Source of the DNA: Reticulitermes speratus
Lineage: Eukaryota; Arthropoda; Insecta; Blattodea; Rhinotermitidae
Direction of reading: 5' to 3'
Assembly: GCA_021186555.1 (NCBI GenBank)
Contig: JAJKFL010000003.1
Coordinates: 36,134,908 to 36,198,907 of the forward strand
Length of the DNA: 64,000 bases
Position numbers and translations under genes: made by a program. Positions 1 to 10,523 of the stretch are shown piece after piece (the stretch's first letter is position 1; every line of letters begins with the position of its first letter). Under the pieces are notes generated by a model. That model saw nothing but the letters and a program-made list of their open reading frames with translations. It made no database searches and was not told the DNA's origin.

Positions 1-92
1 TTCCAGTAACTAGAAATGTTGGTCTGGTCTCATGAATGGGACTACAGGTGTGCATAAATATGAGCACTTGGAATGAGAGAGAGCTGGGTTGC
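1..92. other. Unique left flank of the satellite with TATA-like box
   Basis: This non-repeated stretch contains CATAAATATGAG at 53-64 and then joins the satellite unit at the TCCGTCTCAG boundary. The ATAAATA motif sits at a position comparable to the ATAAATA of each satellite unit, but the rest of the flank is not related to the unit. It may be the outer part of the element or gene promoter from which the satellite was copied. That is an inference, and nothing here is recognisably coding. Confidence 0.4.
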
Positions 93-2233
93 AGTCCGTC
101 TCAGTTATACAAACCAGTCAGTTAATGCTGTACAGTGAAATAATCGCTGTTTGTTCTGAGATCCACACAAAACACAAATGCAGTACGTACCGCGCAGTAA
201 ACACACTCTGTCTCAGTTATACAAACCAGTCAGTTAATGCTGTACAGTGAAATAATCGCTGTTTGTTCTGAGATCCACACAAAACACATAAATACAGCCC
301 GTACCGCGCAGTAAACACACTCCGTCTCAGTTATACAAACCAGTCAGTTAATGCTGTACAGTGAAATAATCGCTGTTTGTTCTGAGATCCACACAAAACA
401 CATAAATACAGTCCGTACCGCGCAGTAAACACACTCCGTCTCAGTTATACAAACCAGTCAGTTAATGCTGTACAGTGAAATAATCGCTGTTTGTTCTGAG
501 ATCCACACAAACACATAAATACAGTCCGTACCGCGCAGTAAACACACTCTGTCTCAGTTATACAAACCAGTCAGTTAATGCTGTACAGTGAAATAATCGC
601 TGTTTGTTCTGAGATCCACACAAAACACATAAATACAGTCCGTACCGCGCAGTAAACACACTCCGTCTCAGTTATACAAACCAGTCAGTTAATGTTGTAC
701 AGTGAAATAATCGCTGTTTGTTCTGAGATCCACACAAAACACATAAATACAGCCCGTACCGCGCAGTAAACACACTCCGTCTCAGTTATACAAACCAGTC
801 AGTTAATGCTGTACAGTGAAATAATCGCTGTTTGTTCTGAGATCCACACAAAACACATAAATACAGCCCGTACCGCGCAGTAAACACACTCCGTCTCAGT
901 TATACAAACCAGTCAGTTAATGCTGTACAGTGAAATAATCGCTGTTTGTTCTGAGATCCACACAAAACACATAAATACAGTCCGTACCGCGCAGTAAACA
1001 CACTCTGTCTCAGTTATACAAACCAGTCAGTTAATGCTGTACAGTGAAATAATCGCTGTTTGTTCTGAGATCCACACAAAACACATAAATACAGTCCGTA
1101 CCGCGCAGTAAACACACTCTGTCTCAGTTATACAAACCAGTCAGTTAATGCTGTACAGTGAAATAATCGCTGTTTGTTCTGAGATCCACACAAAACACAT
1201 AAATACAGCCCGTACCGCGCAGTAAACACACTCCGTCTCAGTTATACAAACCAGTCAGTTAATGCTGTACAGTGAAATAATCGCTGTTTGTTCTGAGATC
1301 CACACAAAACACATAAATACAGTCCGTACCGCGCAGTAAACACACTCTGTCTCAGTTATACAAACCAGTCAGTTAATGCTGTACAGTGAAATAATCGCTG
1401 TTTGTTCTGAGATCCACACAAAACACATAAATACAGTCCGTACCGCGCAGTAAACACACTCCGTCTCAGTTATACAAACCAGTCAGTTAATGTTGTACAG
1501 TGAAATAATCGCTGTTTGTTCTGAGATCCACACAAAACACATAAATACAGTCCGTACCGCGCAGTAAACACACTCCGTCTTAGTTATACAAACCAGTCAG
1601 TTAATGTTGTACAGTGAAATAACCGCAGTTTGTTCTGAGATCCACACAAATCACATAAATACAGTCCGTACCGCGCAGTAAACACACTCCGTCTCAGTTA
1701 TACAAACCAGTCAGTTAATGCTGTACAGTGAAATAATCGCTGTTTGTTCTAAGATCCACACAAAACACATAAATACAGCCCGTACCGCGCAGTAAAACAC
1801 TCCGTCTCAGTTATACAAACCAGTCAGTTAATGCTGTACAGTGAAATAATCGCTGTTTGTTCTGAGATCCACACAAAACACATAAATACAGTCCGTACCG
1901 CGCAGTAAACACACTACATCTCAGTTATACAAACCAGTCAGTTAATGCTGTACAGTGAAATAATCGCTGTTTGTTCTGAGATCCACACAAAACACATAAA
2001 TACAGTCCGTACCGCGCAGTAAACACACTCCGTCTCAGTTATACAAACCAGTCAGTTAATGCTGTACAGTGAAATAATCGCTGTTTGTTCTGAGATCCAC
2101 ACAAAACACATAAATACAGTCCGTACCGCGCAGTAAACACACTCCGTCTCAGTTATACAAACCAGTCAGTTAATGTTGTACAGTGAAATAATCGCTGTTT
2201 GTTCTGAGATCCACACAAAACACATAAATACAC
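93..2233. repeat. 114-bp satellite array, about 19 units
   Basis: Unit starts, taken at TCAGTTATAC, fall at 101, 213, 327, 441, 554, 668, 782, 896, 1010 and so on up to 2149. The period is 114 bp, with 112-113 bp in the first unit and two others. Units differ only at a few recurrent sites, for example GCTGTACAG versus GTTGTACAG, CAGTCCG versus CAGCCCG, and ACTCCG versus ACTCTG. Unit 14 (about 1580-1693) carries the most private changes. Each unit contains an ATAAATA box and two TCAGTT motifs that resemble arthropod initiators. No open frame runs through the array. The uniformity points to recent amplification or homogenisation. Confidence 0.97.
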
Positions 2234-2249
2234 TGTGTGGGCAGAGCGT

Positions 2250-2330
2250 AGAGTTTGTGAATGTTAAACTGGCGGTACATATAGTAACCACTGGGCTTTA
2301 TAGGGTTAACGTAGCTGGTAAGACGTACTT
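2250..2330 (+). repeat. Dispersed motif next to the satellite (copy 1 of 3)
   Basis: Immediately after the satellite, a segment with AATGTTAAAC, GGTACATATAGTAACCACTG and GGGCTTTATAGGGTTAAC recurs in diverged form at 7490-7560 (GGTACATATAATAAACACTG, GGACTTTCTAGG) and at 20257-20315 (GGTGCATACAGTGGTCACCG, GGGCTTTAAAG). The three copies suggest that the right flank of the satellite belongs to a mobile element and not to unique DNA. The element class is unknown. Confidence 0.5.
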
Positions 2331-2741
2331 AACACTTTAATACACAAGTATTTGAATAAACTGAATCATCATATCATAATCATCACACCACACTGCAGGG
2401 TATCCACTTCACGGGCCAGAGCAAAATCTCTTCCTGAACACTTCAATGGTGGGCTCGATGCACTGTACGGACATTTAATTCTTTACATGCTGCCAGACTT
2501 GCTGCACTATACGCTCGTGAATGCATTTAAGGGCACTATAAAATAAATACCCCTTCGTCCTGGGCAGTAGTTGCAATTTAAACCTCAGCGTTATTAAAGG
2601 ATGAAGGAAAAACACCTAGCATCATCAGGGAGAATGTCTTTGAAATTATATGAAGTGCTACATCTTTATCTATCTCAAGACGTGTGCTGTTCCCAGAATG
2701 GCCAATTTCCGCCTCTTCATGCTGTATTTTTATCAAGGCTG

Positions 2742-2742
<1 letters not shown>

Positions 2743-2775
<33 letters not shown>
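2743..2775 (+). repeat. (ATT)11 microsatellite
   Basis: Eleven perfect ATT units, read as poly-isoleucine in one frame. It abuts the 5' truncation point of the LINE fragment that follows, so it may mark the insertion site. Confidence 0.98.
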
Positions 2776-2776
2776 G

Positions 2777-3322
2777 TAGCTTTATGTTACAATCGATTCC
2801 TCTCCCGAGATAGCAATGGTTATAGTTATGCTAATGCTCTTCAAGTACTTAATTTACGTACTTTACATGACAGAAGACATCAACTTGATGCAATTTTTGT
2901 CATTAATGTTTTATTAGGTTCTAAATCCTGTCCGTCTACCTTAGACATTATTGGTCTACGAGATCCCACTCGGAACCTCCGAGACTTTTCTTTGTTTCAT
3001 GTTAGCTCATATTTTCAAAATTGTCCCTCCGGCCGGTGTGTAACTGCGGCCAATTCTATTTGCAATCATATGGTTGTTTTGAGAAGGGAATTTGTTACAC
3101 TTAGTCAGATGTGATATTTTATTACATTATTCTAAGGTGTTTTTATCAATTATTTATGTAAGTTATTGTTTGTTTATTTAATTGCTTTGTGTTGTTTTAT
3201 TCTTGTCCTCTTCCTTGTCCATTGTTACTTGTGTTTGTTTGTTGTGCTGTTTCTGTAATTGGCCATCTGACTGTTGACTCGGCACATTAATAAACCAGAA
3301 TTGAATTGAATTGAATTGAATT
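2777..3322 (+). mobile_element. LINE 3' end: reverse transcriptase C-terminus and 3' UTR
   Basis: Frame +1 from 2777 to the stop at 3112-3114 encodes the C-terminal tail typical of CR1/Jockey-type non-LTR reverse transcriptases. It shows the spacing YSYANALQVLNLRTL, RRHQLDAIF, LRDPTRNLRDFSLF and the final SICNH. The polymerase core and endonuclease are missing, so this is a 5'-truncated dead copy. A 3' UTR of about 180 bp follows. It has a polyadenylation signal AATAAA at 3289-3294 and ends in a (GAATT)n tail at 3298-3322, in place of poly-A. The upstream part of the same open frame (2650-2742) is not related to the LINE. The clade within CR1/L2/Jockey cannot be settled by eye. Confidence 0.8.
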
Positions 3323-3328
3323 ATTATT

Positions 3329-3545
3329 AGGCGCCGGCTTAGCTCAGTTAAAGTGACAGGCCACGAGCTGGACGTCTGGTTTTAAATTTCGGAAAGCGTG
3401 AAGGATTTTCATCTTTACCAATGGGCTTACTAATAAAGTCGACTCAAGCTGTAAGGTTTGTGACTCGTATTTCGGAGAAACTGGCTCAAATTCCGATGGG
3501 GATGCACAGCAGGAACCGCGATCGCTTGCTCCTAACCCCTTCAAG
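3329..3545 (+). mobile_element. tRNA-derived SINE (family E)
   Basis: The sequence GGCTTAGCTCAGTTAAAG at 3336-3353 matches a tRNA A box. A degenerate B box GGTTTTAAATTTC lies at about 3378-3390, at a normal tRNA spacing. The body up to about 3545 has no open frame of note. It starts right at the (GAATT)n tail of the LINE, so the SINE may have landed in the tail of that element. Confidence 0.55.
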
Positions 3546-4218
3546 TTCATAGAAAATTTTCAAACATCCATAAATTTCGACGCTCTATAAACGCTATAAT
3601 TGATACCGCGTCGTTACATACCCACTGTCCGTCCATCCATCTTCTATCGGACATATGAATAAAAGTGTCGGTAAAAAGAATAGATTCTGTTCTCTTCACC
3701 TACTTCTGGCTCCCATCTAGTCTTGTCTGCAATGAATACAAGTGGGACTTTTATCGTCAAATGGCCGCAGCATGAATCGGAGAGCAACCCTCCAAATATT
3801 GCCGAATTTCGAATTTTGTAACATGTAGAGCGTTATTTTCACGCCCCTATACTTGTTGCACTATGGCATTTTAAAGCAGGGCAATTTAATTTTAAATTAA
3901 TTAAATTAAAATTAAGTCTGCGAAGTACTTGGATCTCACACCATCTCATTACGTACGTCTCTAAATTTACCTTGCCTTTAAGGATAGTCTATTTTTTATT
4001 TCCTTAAAAACACGGCGTGATACAACTTTCCGATATTAAAGTCACTTAGATGTGATACTTAACTTCAGCAATATTAACATGACTGCAGTGCACACACAAT
4101 GTAGAAGTATCAACTGGAGGATCCTAAAATTTTGTAAATAATATATTTATTGAACATTAAAAATAATAAATTACCATGTAGACAAATCCCAGGTTGCTTT
4201 CACCTTTAAGATTTAACA
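3546..4218. other. Unassigned AT-rich DNA with a short palindrome
   Basis: No gene or known repeat recognised. An AT-rich near-palindrome lies at about 3887-3915 (TTAATTTTAAATTAA followed by TTAAATTAAAATTAA). Confidence 0.5.
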
Positions 4219-4434
4219 TGATATCTTCGCTCATCTAGGATATTACGTAGCATAGAGTGGTAATACTCTACCGACGTTTCCGGACAACCTATCGGTCCCA
4301 TTTCAAGGGTCAAGACGTCTTAGTTTTCTTCTTTTCTTGGACTTCTTGACCCTTGAAAATGGGATCGATAGATTGTCCCGAAACTTCGGTAGAGAATTAC
4401 CACTGCGTAATATCCCAGAAGAGCGCAGATATCA
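4219..4434. repeat. Foldback element with hammerhead-like arms
   Basis: Left arm 4219-4314 and right arm 4344-4434 are inverted copies of one another. Both begin from the outside with TGATATC, CTTCGCTC or CTGCGCTC, GGATATTACG, and continue inward through a GTGGTAAT block, the GTTTC (GAAAC) block and a CTTGACCCTTGAAA block. A loop of about 30 bp separates them. The right arm reads TTGAAAA (4353-4359), then GGGAT (4361-4365), then GTCCC (4375-4379), then GAAAC (4380-4384). This is the order of a hammerhead core with a mutated CUGANGA box. Related foldbacks occur at 16930, 23211 and 33624. Confidence 0.85.
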
Positions 4435-4485
4435 TCTATATCGCGACGGAAGCCTGAAGTCACGCACGAGCTAACATATTACATT

Positions 4486-4656
4486 CTGCATCCATATGCC
4501 AGTGTGACGTCACATTACACACATCCATATGCCAGTGTGATGTCACATTACACACATCCATATGCCAGTGTGACGTCACATTACACACATCCATATGCCA
4601 GTGTGATGTCACATTACACACATCCATATGCCAGTGTGATGTCACATTACACACAT
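4486..4656. repeat. 33-bp minisatellite with CREB/ATF-type sites
   Basis: Five units start with TCCATATGCC at 4491, 4524, 4557, 4590 and 4623. Each contains TGAYGTCA. Units 1 and 3 carry the full palindromic CRE consensus TGACGTCA (4505-4512 and 4571-4578), and units 2, 4 and 5 carry TGATGTCA. Because 33 is a multiple of three, both strands stay open (frames at 4504-4737 and 4460-4654). Those frames are by-products and not genes. Confidence 0.95.
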
Positions 4657-4845
4657 TCTTCCTTAGGTCATACTTTACTTTTAACTCTGACAGTTTTTGT
4701 AACTCTGTTATCTTTAAGACGACGCTGCAGTCACTAAGTTATGGAACATTTAATTAAGTGAAATAAACGGACTGTATTCTTTATGTTTATTGTCCGATGA
4801 ATGTACAATTTTATTCACTATTAATTGTGTAACACAGTTCTACAT

Positions 4846-4875
4846 GTTTCGAACCTTATCCTGGTTCATCTTCAG
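4846..4875 (-). ncRNA. Hammerhead ribozyme-like motif, Penelope type
   Basis: On the minus strand the order is CUGAAGA (4875-4869), a single U, GAACC (4867-4863), a 7-nt loop, GGUUC (4855-4851), then GAAAC (4850-4846) and AUGUAGAACUG. The 5-bp stem II is fully paired and both catalytic boxes (CUGANGA and GAAA) are intact. Stem III would be extremely short, as in the minimal hammerheads reported in Penelope-like retroelements, which act as dimers. An AT-rich tail (4795-4845 on plus) follows. No reverse transcriptase is visible nearby. Activity is not shown. Confidence 0.6.
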
Positions 4876-5309
4876 GGACTTCAGTATTTTAAATTACACA
4901 TATTTTACATCAATGCTACAATTGGTTAAAATAGTAAAAACTGAAAAAAGAATTTTACAATCGAGTTATACACTGGTTAAGATGATAAAAAGTGAATAAA
5001 TGTAGCAGCTGTTTGGTTCGGTGTTACAAACCAAGTCTTACACAGGTTAAGTTGTTAAAAGCTGAATCATTTTTGTTGTTATGATACCCTGTGTATTGGA
5101 GTTGGTAGGTGGACTATTGGGTGGTGAGAACAATCTAGAGAAATATAAAATCTACCAATTCAGAGAACTTATTCTGCACTCATGATATCTCCGTTTTCAA
5201 TCAGTGATGCTGAGTCAATAAAACACTTAAAATGTTCAAGTCGTAAATTTATATATCTATATACCTTGAGCTACACACACGCTCGCGCGCTGTGTGTACG
5301 CACCAAATA

Positions 5310-5535
5310 ATTTCATGGAGTACAGTTTCACTTAAGAAGCTAACAGTTGCTCATCTAGCCGTTCGTCAAGATATTACCCATATTTTATGGAAGATGAATA
5401 TTCATTAACATTTTCACAACAACAAACCACTGGTCCCTATTCTTAGCCAGAAGAACACAGTCCACACTATCGTAATATATTTCTCTAAAAGTCATTTTAA
5501 TATTATCCTCCAATACATCCCTCTGTCTTCTAAAT
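5310..5535 (-). mobile_element. LINE tail (WAGHVARMG...NLRVP family)
   Basis: The minus strand encodes a stretch with DNIKMTFREIYYD, VDCVLLAKNRDQW and the end MNIHLP. This aligns by eye with the RT C-terminus DNIKMDLRE...DWI.LAQDRDRW...MNLRVP seen in the other copies. The 3' UTR continues to about 5310 with the family words AAGAAGCTAACAGTTGCTCATCTAG, here split by point changes. The copy is 5' truncated, and sequence beyond the RT tail in the open frame (5540-5723) is unrelated. Confidence 0.75.
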
Positions 5536-5539
5536 GCTT

Positions 5540-7489
5540 TCCACGCAATTATAGAGGTGACAGGTCGCAACTGTGCCATCTGAAGAACAAAGTCGTAAGT
5601 TTTCTTCTCTGCTTCAACGTAACGCAATACAAAGGCGGGAAGGAAGAGAGTACAAACAAGACAGAAAGGAGGTAAGGGATAAAGATAGGAAAAGTAACAA
5701 GGGCCTTCTCCACTTATACCCATATCGAAATATTTTAGGTGTTTTTATCAATTAAAATATTCATAATATGGAAATAAATTTTTTGGATCGGGTAGCGTAA
5801 AATAGACATGTTGCAAAGAATATTTTGATTTGAACAGTGAAATATCTGGAGTATCATTCTGGGTAACATACCTGAATATTTCTTGCCAATCAGAATGAAG
5901 GCGTGTGGTTTATATAAAAATGAACTAAACGGAATGAAGAAACACGTCGGCCAATAATTCCTCTTAATTCGACGTATTCAACTCTAAAGAAGAAGCTGAA
6001 TTTTAACTTGCAACTTGACACGAATGGTGTAAAAATATCAGTGACAGAAAGAGAAGAAAAGCATGTTGTAGGGGGATTTCTCCTTGCTGTTTGGTGCTGG
6101 CAAAACGCAATTCTAGCATTTTCTCCTTCTTAAGTAATATAAAAAAAAACTCTAGGAAAGTTCCTTCGTCAGCATATCATTTTCTACGTTGATATATATA
6201 CGTTGACTACGAAGACTGTGTTATTGATATCAGAAAGTTACACGAGAGGGAGACAGAATTATAAGAACAGAAAGAGAAAGGAAAAATGAAACTGACTTCG
6301 CAAACTCGTGCACAAATAAGGCAAAAATGTATTGAAGATAGTCATTCAACACATCATCAACATTGCAGCCTAGTCTTTTCGCCTTGGCGCTAGAACTGAT
6401 AGCAGAAAACTGTTAAGAGAAAAAAGAATGAATGTACGAAAGCAAAGAAGGAACCGCAGACTTCAAAGGACGCACAGACTGTTTGCAACTCCTCCCACTC
6501 TTCCTTACCACAGCACATTACAACATTATCTTGCAGTTTTCGAGTAAGGGGGATGAATCGATATGAGAGTTTGTGTGCAGTTTCTTACTCACTTACACTT
6601 ATAGTACTTGTTAAGGCGATGATAAAGTGTAAAAGAGAGAGTAGATGAGGGGTTGAAAAGGAGGATGAGTATTCTACCCCGTGATGATGACATTGTTGCC
6701 AGGGAAATCAAACGAAAAGGAGAGATAACTTTGCTAGCAGTACGACACATAATAAATGAAGTGTGTTCTGAGAGGCATAGCATGTTCGGGCGTCTTCTGA
6801 GCCTACACATTCCGATGACATGTATAATACAGGCATCTTCAGCACCCACAGCTTACATGCATTCATTCATGTTCATGTTCTATGAATACTGCTGTCCTTA
6901 ACAAGTTTTATTGTTTACTTGCTTATCTAATCTCATCTCTACCATCAATGTAGGCATGTCATGTTTAATTGATTAATTTCATGTACATAACCGCAAGATT
7001 ATTTGCTATTAATTTTAACGATAGATTGAAAGAACAACTCTATAAAGGAAACAAATTATATACTAAGGGACTGATATAAAGAAATTCTAAAAATTGAAAA
7101 TAATTAGTTACTGACACTGATTAGGATTAAACAGAGATTTTTGTCTGGGACTTTTCCATTTTTTTTATCTTCAGCGTTCTCTTTCTGCAGATCTGCGCAC
7201 TTAGTTGCGTCTTGCTTTCACAACAAATGTTTGAAATTAATTTATAATAGGATGTATGTAAATAGAGACTTAAATTATTATCATGTCCGTGTGGGTGTGT
7301 GTGTGTATGTTTCTTTTAACCCATTAAAGATAAATTCATCCGGCTAATATAAAAAAGTTAATTTCCAGCCTCACAGAGGGCATGAATTCTTTCCATTACA
7401 AAGAACAATAAGTCTACATAACAAGTAATCGATCTTTGTTGTGTGAATCGATAACACGTCTGCACACGCTTTAGGCGCAGAATGCATAG
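5540..7489. other. Unassigned, no feature recognised
   Basis: About 1.9 kb of AT-rich DNA. Short open frames (for example 6589-6849 minus and 6653-6901 plus) overlap one another on opposite strands, have no recognisable domain and look like chance frames. Confidence 0.5.
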
Positions 7490-7562
7490 CTTTTTCATGT
7501 TAAAGCAGTGGTACATATAATAAACACTGGACTTTCTAGGATGAATAATCTTCCAGTCAATT
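7490..7562 (+). repeat. Dispersed motif (copy 2 of 3)
   Basis: Similar to the right flank of the satellite at 2250-2330: both read ATGTTAAA, then GGTACATATA-TAA-CACTGG-CTTT, then a TAGG. No satellite units accompany this copy. Confidence 0.4.
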
Positions 7563-8632
7563 GACTTCATATGCATATCACGATATAGAAGGGCCCAAGA
7601 AGTTCTAAATTTAATTCCGTATTACCAAATTTACCGTACGCAGTTCTCTCTGTGGAACCACTTTTGAACTTACTAAAGAGTCCAGAAATATGCCATTACA
7701 GATCACCGAAAATATGTTAATTCTTAAGGACCCTACTAATACAGGTTGCATTATTAAACAACATTAGGGTATTTCGTAACAGCGAGACAGATTTTACTTT
7801 TGGGTTTGACAGTGATACTTGACGCATATGAAATTTTGTAGAGGCAGAGCACAAAAGTACCATGTATTTTGTATGAACTTTTTTTTCTGAATTTGAGGTG
7901 CAAGTGACGTCTCAGGCAATGCAGTATGTAACATGCTCTACAGTGAATAATATTTTATTTTTTAAAATTTGACATTTTACAGAAACTCCTTGTACTCAAA
8001 ATTGCGTAATAATATTAATTTCTGTACACCATGTTCTTATTATTTCTGTCGTTTAGCATCACATACGAACCCAACTTTACTTTCTTCTTTTAGATTTAGC
8101 TTTTCTTCATTTACACGGTTTCGGTTTTCTCCTTTCCACACTGGCCTACGCAACTTATGATCGTAACTTCCTCCTTCAAATTTAGCCTGTCACTTTTTCT
8201 GGTAATGTAATCTCTCTCTCTCCAACCATCTCAATTTTGTTTCCGCATTTCTTCCTTCCTTTACTTGCACCCTTTCTTCTCTTTGTCCTTTCCTTTCTCT
8301 AGTCACTTCTTCCTCTCTTTCTTTATTCCGTTTTATATTCCATCTACTTTTCATCGTGCATATCTTAAGAATCAGGCCCTCTGTGCTCTTTCGGTTCAGG
8401 ATTGTTAACTTCTAAAGAATGAATCTTTAGTCAACTTGTAGGACTGCGAGATGTGAAGTCCTCCCAGCGTTGTTCCTGAAGATTCAAGTACCTTTGATGT
8501 TATTTGATGTCATTCTGGGAGCAGTCAAAACTTTGGACAAACCTGCCCTACTGCAAATCTGTCCGTCACAGATCTCGCATATTCTGCTACCGACTTGGAC
8601 TCAAGATACCGCGATGAGGAAATGGCTATAGC
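7563..8632. other. Unassigned, pyrimidine-rich stretch at 8165-8345
   Basis: No gene seen. The plus strand at about 8165-8345 is rich in CTCT, CCTT and TTCC words and could be a decayed polypyrimidine repeat. A CCTGAAGATTC word at 8476-8486 lacks any downstream GAAAC and is not called as a ribozyme. Confidence 0.45.
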
Positions 8633-9190
8633 ATGACATCTGTAAAGAGCAATTTTGTCAACCTTTCTGGTAACAAAGACAGCGTCCAAAGTGTCACTAA
8701 CTCTGCCGACATCCTCCTCAAAGCAACTGAATTCGCGGATTCATCAGGCACAGCCAGTGACAACTGGTTGAGACACGATGGTGTACAGTATGTGTGTGTT
8801 GAAATGTGGAGTTCTTACGGCGGTGACTGTAGAGAATCTGGCATGGAACACCGTGTACTTGGTAGTTGTACCAATTTTAGGAAAAAAGTAGCTACCGAGC
8901 AACAGGACATCGTAGTCCAGGATACAGTAATCGTCATAGTCAAACAATGCTTTGTGGGTTTTAATAACGTATTTGTTTCGGCGTTTCGAAGGAACTGCTG
9001 CCTCTATCTTCAGAGTGAGAATTTATTTCAGGTGGATGCTCAAATCTTACGAAGGAAAGAATATATCGATTATGTGGGAAGGATACCAGGATTTCGGCAA
9101 AGCAGAACTGCGGAAAGGGTACTGGGAACAGAACTTGTACCGAGCCGCTTAGATATCAGACATTCAAGAAGAGTAACTGGCTCTTCTTAA
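8633..9190 (+). other. Longest open frame (185 codons), probably not a gene
   Basis: This frame has no domain, signal peptide or membrane segment that I recognise. It runs straight through a hammerhead-like motif on the opposite strand (8983-9013), which belongs to a dispersed repeat, so at least its second half is retroelement DNA. GC content here is slightly above the neighbourhood. It could be a decayed fragment of the Penelope-like terminal region, or a chance frame. Coding is unlikely but not excluded. Confidence 0.25.
8983..9013 (-). ncRNA. Hammerhead ribozyme-like motif, Penelope type
   Basis: Minus strand: CUGAAGA (9013-9007), U, AGAGG (9005-9001), loop of 8 nt, CCUUC (8992-8988), GAAAC (8987-8983), then GCC. 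Stem II pairs at 4 of 5 positions including one wobble. Both catalytic boxes are intact. It lies inside the 185-codon frame on the other strand, which argues against that frame. Confidence 0.5.
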
Positions 9191-9899
9191 GGAAAAAATA
9201 GTGTTTCAGGTTTCCGTACAAGCATATGCTCACAATATACAGAACTATCATGTTAATTTTTCATAATTTTCTCCGAAACGTCGAACCAAATACATTAGGC
9301 CATATGGTGTGAAAACCCACAAGGTCATCTTTTGCATAACAGCAACTGAGGAAACAGAAAAACGTAATTTTCATAGCGTGTATGTTGGTTAGTAGTGATG
9401 ATTTTGGTGACCGAGGGTAGAGGAGGACAATTGCGCATTGACTATCAGGATAACAAGAAAATTCCCGAGACAGAGTGCTGTGGAATTCCGTGAAGGTAGA
9501 AGACTCGCAAAGAACTGTACATTTAACCTCTGAATATGCAGGCTCGACCTATTGCCAGTACAGTGAATGTTGGCTGCAAATGCGTTAACTTCTGCTTTGT
9601 ACAGGTCTAGCTTTAGCAGCAGACGCGTGGTTATAGTGGCTTGTCTGTTTAATTCGTCATCTGTCTGATGCCTGTGCATGTATACAGCACTCGCTGTCGT
9701 CATCAAGGAAGCAGCGAACGAAGCAACTTAATTCCTCAAGATAAGGGTAGCAAGAGACGGGGGTTGAAGAAGACAAGCGGGATGTGCGACAAGATCAGTC
9801 AATACTACACAGATCTTCCTATAGACATCACAGGCAATCTTCCTTGCCTGCCACGTACAGGACTTTGTGTTCTCTTACAGAAATGAATTAAAGTACTTG
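9191..9899. other. Unassigned
   Basis: Nothing recognised. The minus-strand frame at 9389-9706 (105 codons) has no known domain. Confidence 0.45.
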
Positions 9900-10225
9900 T
9901 ACAAAATACGATTAATCAAAAAGAATGAGATGGGCGGGGCATGCGGTACGTGTGGGGGAGAGGAGAGGGAGACCTAAAGGAAAGAGACAACTTGGAAACC
10001 CTAAGTGTAGATGGGATTATAATATTACAATAGATTTTCGAGAAATCGTTTGAGAAGGCGGGAACTGGATTGGTCTAGCTTGGGATAGGGACAAGTGGTA
10101 GTGTCCTGTGAACTTGGTAACGAAATTTCGGGTTCCGTAAATTGGGGGAATTTCTTGACTATACGAGGAGCCATTAGTATTTCGAAAAAGACACTTTCAC
10201 GGAGTTTAGTGAAGTTAAATAAAGC
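9900..10225 (+). mobile_element. LINE tail (WAGHVARMG...NLRVP family)
   Basis: From 9922 the plus strand reads RMRWAGHAVRVGERRG, then RPKGKRQLGNPKCRWDYN, then DFREIV, stop, GGNWIGLAWDRDKW, stop, LVTKFRVP and a terminal stop at 10138-10140. Two internal stops show that it is dead. The family 3' UTR follows (GGGGGAATTTCTTGACTATA, then GGAGCCATTAG). The copy is 5' truncated. Confidence 0.8.
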
Positions 10226-10523
10226 GTTAAAATGTGATTGTTTCATAATGTAAGAGGACTGTGTCATAACGTCTTTGGTGTAGAGCAATGCAAAAGTTGC
10301 AACTTAAAAAATATGTAGAATTTAAAGATAAAAGATTCTTGCTGCACGGCTTTCTGTGACGTAGTACAGTAGGACTGAGTCTACTAGTCGGTTATAACGT
10401 GGTATAAAAAACATTCCTATTCTTCAGCTTCACTCTCACGGACTGAACAAGTTAATTAGCGCAATAATGCTGCTGACATATCTGGAAGTTGCTTGATTTA
10501 AAACCTCGGCCGCAACACTTACT

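Noticed and set aside
93-2233. CRISPR array
   Set aside because: The 114-bp units are continuous with no variable spacers, and all other features are of a eukaryotic genome.
4460-4737. ORFs with repeated NVTSHWHMDVC or SHYTHPYASV
   Set aside because: Both are by-products of a 33-bp tandem repeat, which keeps frames open on both strands.
8476-8510. CCTGAAGATTC as a hammerhead core
   Set aside because: No GAAAC box or stem II within 50 bp downstream.
8633-9190. 185-codon ORF as a real gene
   Set aside because: No domain recognised, it crosses a repeat-derived hammerhead-like motif on the other strand, and nothing resembling splice or promoter context was seen.
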